From NCBI GenBank assembly GCA_033977485.1, contig CM066995.1, positions 47,491,162 through 47,555,161 on the forward strand: 64,000 nt of DNA. The letters run 5' to 3'. Source of the DNA: Hydrangea macrophylla. Lineage: Eukaryota > Streptophyta > Magnoliopsida > Cornales > Hydrangeaceae. How positions within the stretch are numbered: the first letter of the stretch is position 1; every line of letters starts with the position of its first letter. Below are positions 56,103 to 64,000 of this stretch, piece by piece. A program made the position numbers and the translations under genes. Below the pieces are notes generated by a model. It did no database searches. It saw only the letters and a list, made by a program, of their open reading frames with translations, and was not told the origin of the DNA.

Positions 56103-57158
56103 TTGATGGCTCGCTGTATGTCCGCTTCATCTATATCTATAGGTGCCTCCTCTTCATTTGCTCACTCAGCCAATTTTGTCATCTCAGCAAGAGCACATTT
56201 ATCTCACTCTTCTTCTCCCTGGATTATAGATTCAGGTGCGTCTGATCACATGTCTAAATGTTCTGATATTTTTTCTACTTACAAGCCTTGTTCAGATGAA
56301 GACAAGGTTCGTGTTGCGGATGGTACTTTTCCTCTATCTCTGGGAAGGGTACCTTTCATGCAACTCCACCATTGTCCTTGTCATCTGTGTTACATGTTTC
56401 CAAATTTTCTCACAATTTGTTATCCATCAGTCGTATTACTCAGGACTTAAACTGTAGTGTAACTTTCTTCCCTTCGCATTGTGTTTTTCATGACCTTTCC
56501 ACGAGGAAGACGATTGGCAGTGGTAGAGAAGAGAGTGGACTTAATTTCTTGGATGCTGGGGGACCATTGGCACATACTCTGAGAATAAAGCTGAAGACAT
56601 CCATCTTTGGCGTAGACGTTTAGGGCACCCTTCTTTTTATTTGTTAAGACATTTGTTTCCATCTTTAGTAGTGAATAAAAGTGTTTCAGATCTTCTTTGT
56701 GAATCTTGTGAACTGGGTAAACATCGTAGAGCTTCTTTTGCTCCTCATTTTAATCAAAGTTCAGTTCCTTTTGCTTTAGTTCACTCTGATGTCTGAGGTC
56801 CTTCTCGTGTTTTATCCTTGAAAGGTCATATTGATGGTTTGTCACATTTATTGATGACTATTCTCTTACCACATGACTGTATATGATGAAAGAAAATAGG
56901 GAAGTTTTTTCCCATTTTTAAAGCTTTTAACAAATTGTTATCAACCCAATTTGGACATAATCTAAAAATTTTAAGATCCGACCTAGGGGGTGAGTACATT
57001 GACTCAGGCCTTGTTGATTATTCTTGTTCCTATGGAATCATCCATCAAACGTCTTGCACCGATACCCCTCCACAAAATGGGGTAGCGGAGCACAAGAATC
57101 ATTTGCTTGATATTTGCTCGTTCCTTGATTTTTTCAGTCAATGCACCCAAGTCCTACT
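56103..57158 (+). pseudogene. CopD protease and integrase, first part
   Basis: The protease opening D-S-G-A-S-D-H-M is intact near 56230-56255. The integrase zinc region reads GHPS (56618) and CESCELGKHRR (56700-56735). The catalytic D of LHSDV is followed by a TGA near 56794. A further frame at 56935-57180 has LRSDLGGEY and the PPQNGVAEHKN glutamate motif. The frame is then cut by CopE at CTACT (57154-57158). Confidence 0.85.
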
Positions 57159-57522
57159 TGGTGAACAAATTTTTGGGTAACTAAGGTTTGACAACTTGTC
57201 TCTCCCCTTTTATATTAAGCAAATAAGAAGGAGATATTACATAATGATCCACACACTAATATTTAAATTACAATAAACATAAAGCTAACTCTAACAAGAC
57301 TAACATAAAATAAAAACATAATAATTCTCAACACTCCCCTTCAAGCTGATACAAAGTTATCTCGCATATTCAGCTTGTCAATAATAGAATGAAACGACCC
57401 ACTTCCTATTCCCTTGGTAAGAATATCGGCAAGTTGATCATCGAAGGAGTGCAGATGGTACCACTGGTGAGCTTTTCCTTAATAAAATGCCTATCAATCT
57501 CAATATGTTTGGTTCTATCATG

Positions 57523-58289
57523 CTAAACTGGATTACGAACAATACTAATAGCAGATTTATTATCACAATAAAGCCTCATGGAATCCTTCATCTCAATTTT
57601 CAAATCTTTCAACAAAGACTTGATCCACAAAAGCTCACAAATCCCTTGGGCCATTGCCCAAAACTCAGCTTCTGCACTTGACCTAGCCACTACATTATGT
57701 TTTTTGCTGCACCAAGTAATCGGATTACCTCCCACAAAGGTACAATAGCCAGATGTAGACCTCCTATCAGTAATAGAGCCAGCCCAGTCTGCATCAGTAT
57801 AGGCTTCCACTCTAAAATGATCACTTCTCGAAAAAAACAGGCCCTTTCCTGGAGAAGACTTTAAGTATCGAAGGATTCGAAGTACAGCCTCGAGATGTGA
57901 CTCCCGAGGAGAGTGCATGAACTGACTGACAACACTAACAGCGAAAGCAATATCAGGACGAGTATGAGACATATATATGAACTTACCCACTAACCTATGA
58001 TATCTTCCCGTATCAACCACATCTCCATTGGTGTCATCACTAAGCTTATGATTGGGCTTTATAGGAGTATCACATGCTTTGCTCCCAAGCATACCGGTTT
58101 CCTTCAACAGATCAAGAACATATTTTCTTTGGGAGATGAATATCCCATGTTTCGATCTAGTAAGTTCAATCCCAAGAAAAAAATTCAACGCTCCTAAATC
58201 CTTTATCTCAAATTCACTGGCCAAATACCCCTTTAATTGCTCCATTTCTTCCAAGTCATCTCTTGTGAGCACAATGTCAAACATAAACA
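57523..58289 (-). pseudogene. CopE RT connection and RNase H
   Basis: 255 open codons: IVLTRDDLEEMEQLKGYLAS, YFLGIEL-like NFFLGIELTRSKHGIFIS, LLKETGMLGSKACDTPI, then RNase H with Y-T-D-A-D-W-A-G-S, A-R-S-S-A-E-A-E-F and Y-C-D-N-K-S-A. It ends at a stop near 57523, about 190 bp before the polypurine tract. Confidence 0.87.
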
Positions 58290-58958
58290 ATAAGAGCAGT
58301 AGTCTTACCTAGTGGTGAATGTTTGATGAACAATGTGTGATCAGCTTGACTTTGCTTGAAGCCATATCGAAGCAATGCCTGGGCAAATCTTTCAAACTAG
58401 GCTCTAGGAGACTGCTTAAGCCTATATTAAGACTTCCTCAGTCTACACACTTTTCCCTTTGCCTTGGAGTTTTCAAAGCCTGGAGGAACATCCATATATA
58501 CTTCCTCCTCCAAATCTCCATGCAAAAAAGCGTTCTTCACATCAAATTGGTGAAGAGGCCATTCCACGTTAGCTGCCAGAGAAAGAAGAATCCGTATTGA
58601 ATTCATCTTTGCAACCGGCGCAAAGGTTTCCTGGTAATCCACACTGTAAGTCTTAGTAAAGCCTTTGGCTACTAACCGAGCTTTGAACCAGTCAATGGAA
58701 CTATCAGCCCTGTGCTTCAATGGACCCATCAGCCCTGTGCTTCACGGTGTACACCCACTTGTACCCTACCGTCTTTTTCCCTTTCGGTAACGTTGTCAAC
58801 TCCCAAGTGTCACTCTTGTGAAGAGCTTTCATCTCTTCAACCATGGCATGTTTCCACTTGGGGTCAGGAAGAGCATCCTGGACATTGTTAGGAATACAAA
58901 CTGAGGAAAGTTTGGAAAGAAAGACTTTGTAGGAAGGAGATAAATGCGAATAAGACAC
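58290..58958 (-). pseudogene. CopE reverse transcriptase (degenerate)
   Basis: 58704-58958 (VPNNVQDALPDPKWKHAMVE, TWELTTLPKGKKTVGYKWVY) and 58427-58729 (YSVDYQETFAPVAKMNSIRI, LHQFDVKNAFLHGDLEEEVY). A short duplicated piece of the GSI..RADG region occurs at 58700-58740. The catalytic box near 58275 reads F-M-F-D instead of Y-V-D-D, so the first Asp is lost. Confidence 0.85.
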
Positions 58959-59398
58959 AAAATTCGATATAGGATGTTGAGTACAAGAGCTAACACCCTT
59001 ACGGACAACAATGGGAACATCTAAATCACCAGGTTCAAGAGAGAGTGTATCAGAGGAATTACCTAAATCTTCATCACTTAAAGAGAATGACAGTGGTAGT
59101 GGAGGAGCAGTAGCCTCTGGAGTCTCTCTGGTCTTCTGTTTACTCCAATTCCCATGGAATAAACCAACAACTCATTCTTCTTTTCAGGCTCTCCCTCTCC
59201 TCAACTCTCTCTTTTTCAACTCTCTCTCTGCCTCCACCTCAACCATTATAGGTAACACAGGTATCTCTTCACTCCTTTGCTCCCCCTGAAGAGATAGCTG
59301 AGGATCACGAAAGTAGGACTGTGATTTATGAAAGATAACATCCATAGAGACATGCCATTTCCTAGACGGAGGATGAAAACACTTATAACCCTTCTGAG

Positions 59399-60646
59399 TT
59401 AGAGAGTAGCCAACAAACACACACACTTAATGGAGCGAGGATCCAATTTCCCACGAGTAGGAGAATGGTTATGAACAAAGCATACACAACCAAAGACACG
59501 GGGAGGAATGGAAGATGAGATGGAAGGATGAGACAGAACTTCAGGTGGTGTTTTCTTGTGCAATACTCGAGTGGGAAGACGATTAATGAGATAAGAGGCC
59601 GTCAAAACTGCTTCACCTCAATAGGAACGAGGAGCTTGACCTAGAAGAGTAAAGACTGGCAACTTCTAATAGATGACGATTCTTGCGTTTTGCCACTCCG
59701 TTTTGTTGTGGAGTGTCAGTGCAAGACGTCTGATGAATGATCCCCTGAGAAGAAAAAAAATGTACTCAGTCCAGAATCAATATACTCACCCCCATTATCA
59801 GACCGTAAAACTTTCACCACAGCCCCAAATTGGGTACACACCATTTTATGAAAATTTCGAAAAATAGAGAATACTTCGCGCTTTTCTTTCATCATATGTA
59901 ACCATGTTGTATAGGAACAATCATCAATAAAAGAGACACATCATCTATTATGACCTTTCAAAGACACAGTACGAGATGGACCCCAAACATCAGTGTGAAT
60001 TATGCAAAAGGAATAGAACTTTTATTATTACTAGGAGCAAAAGAACTCTATGATGGTTCCCAAGTTCACAAGCATCACACGAAAAATTCAAAAAACTATT
60101 GTTTAAAGCAAAAGATGGGTGTCCTAATCTCGTATGGCAAAGTTCTAAGTCTTCAGCTTTATTCTTCAAGACTACTGTATTAGTAGCTAGCTTCTCCCCT
60201 TCATCCAAAATGTAAAGTCCATGCTCCTCTCTACCACTGCCCATCATCCTCCTCGTGATAAGATCCTAAAATACGCAATGAGAAGGGTAAAAGGTTACAC
60301 TACAGTTTAAGTCGCGAGTAACACGACTCAGGGATAAAAGATTGTGAGAGAAACTAGGAACATGTAATACTGAAGGTAATGGTAAAGAAGGGGTAACACG
60401 AATGAGACCTTTCCCTGAGATAGAGGAGAAGGTACCATCGGCAATTTTAACTTTGTCCTGCCCTGAATAGGGCTTATAATCAGAGAAAAGGTCAGACAAA
60501 CGTGACATATAATCCGAGGCACCAGAATCAATAATCCAGGGAAATGAAGAGTGAGAAAGAAATGCTCGTGCTAATGGGACTAAGTTACCTGATTGAGCAA
60601 AAGACGATGAGGAACTGGTGGAAGCAGGTGAAGCACAGCGTGCCAT
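59399..60646 (-). pseudogene. CopE protease and integrase (degenerate)
   Basis: Protease at 60266-60646 with intact D-S-G-A-S-D-Y-M. Integrase zinc region at 59990-60247 (LGHPSFALN, CDACELGNHHR). Core pieces near 59670-59950 are in several frames, including VRSDNGGEY-like sequence around 59790 and the C-terminal ASYLINRLPTRVLHKKTP and PRVFGCVCFVHNHS at 59399-59605. Multiple frameshifts. Confidence 0.82.
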
Positions 60647-60679
60647 TAAATTCCCGAGAGTCTCAAGCTCAGTAGCAGA

Positions 60680-61659
60680 CTACTGGCTTACAACAGAGGG
60701 AGTATCATCAGTAGGAATCGGATCTGTAGTATCAGTGACCGTAGTATGATGAGCACGAGCATTTCCCCCTCGTCCACCTGAGCGACCTCCACGACCACCA
60801 GAACGGCCTCCACGACAGCCAGGAGGACGTCCATGGAGACTCCAACAGGTCTCCCTAGTGTGATGGGGCCTGTTACAATTATCACAGAATAACTTAGGCC
60901 AATCAGAGTTACCGAACTGCTTGGTCCCCCCTCTCGATGGGACAGAAACTAAGGCAGACCTCTCCGTGGAGAATGGAGAAAGTATAACAAAACGATGACT
61001 CTCTTCATTTTGAAAATAAACAAAGGCCTCTTGGAGAGTGGGAAGACTATCCATCCCAATTACCTGACTCTGCACAACATCATATTCTGGATGGAGTCCC
61101 TGGAGAAATTTAAACACCTTTTGCTTCTCAAGTAGTTTCTGGTACCCTGCAGAATCAGTGGGACAGGCAGGCTGATAATCCTGGAGATGATCCACTCTAT
61201 CCCAACTGGTAGTGAGAAAACTGAAGTATTTGGTGACTGTCATATCACCCTGCTCCAAACGGGCAATGGAACGAGTCAACTCAAACTCTTGGGCATAGTT
61301 TCCCTTCCTAGAATAGGTAGAGGCAACATAATCCCAAATATCTCTAGCAGTCTTTATGCGATAAAAACTCTCCCCAATTTCAGGAACCATAGAATTAATA
61401 AGTCACGCCATGATAATGGAATTCTCAATTCCCACTTATCATAGCCGGGGTCAGTGGTAGCGGGTACCTGAATGCGCCCATTAAGATGTCCCATCTTCCC
61501 TTGGCCCTTCAAGTAAAAACCTACCGCTTGTGACCATGTCAGGAAATTCTGGCCATTGAATGGAGTGGTAGTAATTTTAAGGTTGGGATCCAATGATGTC
61601 ACCACACTCTGTAGTATGGTTGGACTAGCAGACAACAGTTTATCTTGTGTTTCTGTCAT
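60680..61659 (-). pseudogene. CopE gag
   Basis: ATG complementary to 61657-61659 starts MTETQDKLLSASPTILQSVV, then FNGQNFLTWSQAV. A frameshift near 61400 leads into the 236-codon frame 60680-61390: YSRKGNYAQEFELTRSIAR, WDRVDHLQDYQPACPTDS, zinc knuckle C-D-N-C-N-R-P-H-H-T-R-E-T-C-W, and a G/R-rich tail. Only one or two breaks, so this is among the better-kept gags here. Confidence 0.87.
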
Positions 61660-61759
61660 AGTTCCAGTACACGAAAAAGGAAAACCCAAGCAAAGAAGGA
61701 AGGGAAACGGAGAAGATGGGTACGAGAAGGTCAAGAAAATTGTCTCAGAGGTCCATTAA

Positions 61760-62119
61760 AGGACCAAAAGTAAAGCTGGAAATCAAAGTAGCACACAAAT
61801 AATGGTGCTGGATGAGATTTGCCCCCCTGAGGGGTTTGGCTATAGGGTTAGGATGAGGGTAGGGAAGTAGGAGATCAGTGCAGGGAGATTAGGGTGGTCC
61901 GGCTATGGTAGGAGGGGGCTGCGACAGACTGAGAAAGGGGGCTGGTGGTCTCGGCGCAAAGCTAGGGGCTATTGGTGGTCTCGGCGTAGGGTCAGGTGGT
62001 GGCTGGGAGGTTGCCGACAACCAGGATGGTGGCTGGAGGGTGGCGCAGGGTCAGGTGGTAGTGGCGCAAGGTGGTTGTGGTGGAGTAGAGTGACGGCTGT
62101 TAGGGTTTGTTGGTTTTAG
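61760..62119 (-). other. CopE leader
   Basis: About 360 bp between gag and PBS. The plus strand is rich in GGTGG and GGCGCA words (61890-62090). A plus-strand glycine-rich ORF here is a composition artefact. Confidence 0.6.
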
Positions 62120-62317
62120 GCTCTAATACCATGTTGAACATATTTTTGGGTAACTTAGGGTTTGACAACTTGTCTCTCCCCTTTTATATTAAACAAGAAG
62201 AGTAAGAAGGAGATATTACATAATGCCCCACACACTAATATTTAAATTACAATAAGCATTAAGCTAACTCTAACAAGACTAACATAAAATAAAAACATAA
62301 TAATTCCCAACACTACT

Positions 62318-63124
62318 GGGGTCAAGCAGTGTTGATAGCTACTTACCTTATTAATCGCCTTCTGACTAGGGTTTAGACAAACGAGCTCCTATAGAAACCC
62401 TCTCAGACACTTCTCCGTTGTTCTCTATTACTCCTCGAGTTTTTGGTTGTTTTTGTTTTGTTCACAATCTCTCCTACTCGGGGAGCTCTTTAGTGTGTCT
62501 TTGTAGGATACTCTCCTACTCAGAAAGGTTACAAGTGTTACCATCCTCCCTCGAGGAAGTGGTTTGTCTCCATGATGCCACTTTTCATGAGTCTCAGTTT
62601 TACTTCTAGTCCTCTACTAAACCCGAGTCACCTCTTCAGGGGGAACCGTGGTATGTAGAAGAGGTGCCGGTATTGGTCACAGCTGTTCCGTAGAAGACAG
62701 AGGTTGAAATGAGAGAAAATGAGGGAGAAAATGAAGTTGAAAAGGAGAAGGAAAGGGGAGAAAATGAGGGGAACACCGGAGTTGGAAGAGAGGAGATACC
62801 TTTGGAGGAAATTTTTTGTACTCCACCAAGAGAGAAGACGTAATTGGTCTATTCAAAAGGCACGTGGAGTAAATCCAATAATAAAGAAACCCTTCCCTCT
62901 ACTCTTCCACTGACATCTTATTCGAGTGATGAGGACCAATGTAATTTCGACTCTGATCTTGATATTTCAGATAAGTCTCATACATCTCTACCTATGGAGT
63001 CTGACTTTGATCTTGATGTCCCTATTGCTGTCCGCAAAGGTGTTAGGGCTTGTACCCAACATTCTATTTCTCATTTTTTGTCTTACTCCCATTTGCCTCC
63101 CACCTATAAAGCTTTCTTTTCAAA
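62318..63124 (+). pseudogene. CopD integrase C-part and linker, resumed after CopE
   Basis: After the second CTACT (62313-62317) the interrupted frame resumes with residues matching copia integrase (LINRLL-like, PRVFGCFCFVHNLS, HDATFHESQFYF). A long acidic linker rich in E/K follows (62706-62815), then SYSSDEDQ and HSISHFLSYSHLPP. Stops are frequent. Confidence 0.75.
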
Positions 63125-63133
63125 ATTGCTTCT

Positions 63134-64000
63134 GTGTCTGTTCCAAACAATGTCCAGGATGCTCTTACTGTCCCCAAGTGGAAACGTGCTATGAGCGAAG
63201 AAATGAATGCTCTTTGTAAGAATGGCACTTGGGAATTGATAAAGTTACCTGAGGGTAAAAGGATTGTGGGGTACAAGTGTGTGTACACTGTGAAGCATAG
63301 GGCGGATGGCTCCATCGAGAGGTACAACTGCTAAGGAATTTACACAGATCTATGGGATTGATTATCATGAAACGTTTGCACCTGTTGCAAAGATGAATTC
63401 AGTTCGGATCATTCTGTCTCTAATCGCCAACTTCGGGTGGCCACTTCACCAGTTCGATGTGAAGAACACTTTACTTCACGGTGATCTTGATGAGGAAGTA
63501 TGTATGGATGTTCCTCCAAGGTTCGAGGATGTTAAGAAAGAAGGTAAAGTGTGCAGGCTCAGAAAATCACTATATGGCTTGAAACAGCCTCCTAGAGTGT
63601 GGTTCGAGAGATTTACCTAGGCTATGCTCAAATATGGTTTCAAACAAAGTTAGGTAGATCAGACATTGTTCCTTAAGCATTCATCACAGGGCAAGACTAC
63701 GGCCCTGATATTGTATGTGGATGATATTGTTCTGACGGGGGATGACCTAGAAGAAATGCAGAGGTTGAAGGAGTATCTGTCTAGAGAGTTTGAGATCAAA
63801 GATCTGGGAGCACTTAAGTATTTCTTGGGAATTGAAGTCGCTCGATCTAAACATGGGATCTTTATTTCCCAATGAAATTAAGTTCTTGATCTTTTAAAAG
63901 AAACTGGAATGCTTGGATGTCTTGCTTGTGATACACCGATTGAGTGAAATCAAAAGCCTGGTGATGATAGTAGTGGAGCAAAAGTGGATAAAAGAGAGAT
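63134..64000 (+). pseudogene. CopD reverse transcriptase (continues past window)
   Basis: Frames 63134-63334 (VPNNVQDALTVPKWKRAMSE, GTWELIKLPEGKRIVGYK), 63306-63620 (YGIDYHETFAPVAKMNSVRI, LHQFDVKNTLLHGDLDEEV, SLYGLKQPPRVWF) and 63666-63875 (intact L-Y-V-D-D-I-V-L-T-G-D-D, then YFLGIEVARSKHGIFISQ). Stops occur near 63332, 63618, 63651 and 63872. Confidence 0.88.

Larger units (their letters stand above)
57159..62312 (-). mobile_element. CopE: near-complete Ty1/copia element nested in CopD
   Basis: 5154 bp. LTRs 57159-57333 (175 bp) and 62132-62312 (181 bp), both with TTTTTGGGTAACT..GTTTGACAACTTGTC. Perfect CTACT duplications at 57154-57158 and 62313-62317. PBS TGGTATTAGAGCC complements 62120-62131; polypurine CTTGAAGGGGAG lies next to the left LTR. 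Its gag resembles that of CopD, so both are one family although their LTRs differ. Confidence 0.93.
54377..64000 (+). mobile_element. CopD: Ty1/copia element in intron 12, split by CopE, runs off window
   Basis: 5' LTR 54377-54515 (139 bp, TGTTAGAAG...TTCTACA) followed by PBS TGGTATTAGAGCC (54516-54528). Coding parts in order on the plus strand: gag, protease, integrase, RT. CopE interrupts integrase at 57159-62312. The element continues beyond 64000, so its 3' LTR and target duplication (GGAAT at 54372-54376 on the left) cannot be checked. Confidence 0.88.

Noticed and set aside
61905..62093. Glycine-rich ORF on the plus strand
   Set aside because: G-rich leader of CopE read in the wrong direction.
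43479..62131. TGGTATCAGAGC-type words as tRNA genes
   Set aside because: They are 12-13 nt primer-binding sites next to LTR ends; no cloverleaf surrounds them.

Overview
The window is nuclear DNA from a flowering plant, most likely a eudicot with a large, repeat-rich genome. The evidence is one plant-type class II formin gene with GT-AG introns, surrounded and invaded by Ty3/gypsy and Ty1/copia LTR retrotransposons, MITE-like foldback elements and long dinucleotide arrays. I cannot name the species. No rRNA, tRNA, CRISPR or bacterial feature is present.

Left block (1-20674): two decayed gypsy elements on the minus strand. Gyp1 (about 1-12585) is Tekay/Del-like: 3' LTR off the left edge, integrase, RT/RNase H, protease, gag, an unusual acidic ORF between gag and the primer-binding site, then the 5' LTR. 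A 3.46-kb solo LTR with perfect GTACC target duplications (5672-9133) sits just upstream of its gag. Gyp2 (about 12587-20674) is Tat-like with a second RNase H. It keeps its 5' LTR, gag, protease, RT and integrase core, but is cut off inside integrase where it abuts the truncated Gyp1 LTR.

Gene (22142 to beyond 64000): a plus-strand formin resembling Arabidopsis FH13. Twelve exons (1097 codons) encode the PTEN-like phosphatase/C2 module, a proline-rich FH1 and the first part of FH2. All reading phases join without a stop. The rest of FH2 must lie beyond the right edge. Just upstream of the ATG are a Tourist-like MITE and a Mutator-type foldback element with long inverted arms.

Introns: intron 2 carries a cluster of DNA elements, intron 6 a 1.2-kb non-autonomous LTR element, and intron 8 a near-perfect hairpin. 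Intron 11 (15.3 kb) holds a gypsy LTR, a truncated copia, a very young 1.9-kb non-autonomous element with identical LTRs, and a three-level nest (non-autonomous element > copia B > copia C) whose outer LTR ends 83 bp before exon 12. Intron 12 (more than 9.8 kb) holds copia D, with copia E inserted in its integrase. Most retroelement reading frames are broken. The formin is the only gene that looks functional; the elements account for its expanded introns and may affect its splicing, small-RNA load and promoter.

The most unusual signals are: arrays of short self-complementary words in several unrelated LTRs, each with its own core; the extra acidic ORF in Gyp1; nested palindromes in the Mutator-type foldback near the formin promoter; and a 127-bp perfect inverted repeat plus a G-box array inside the young non-autonomous element.
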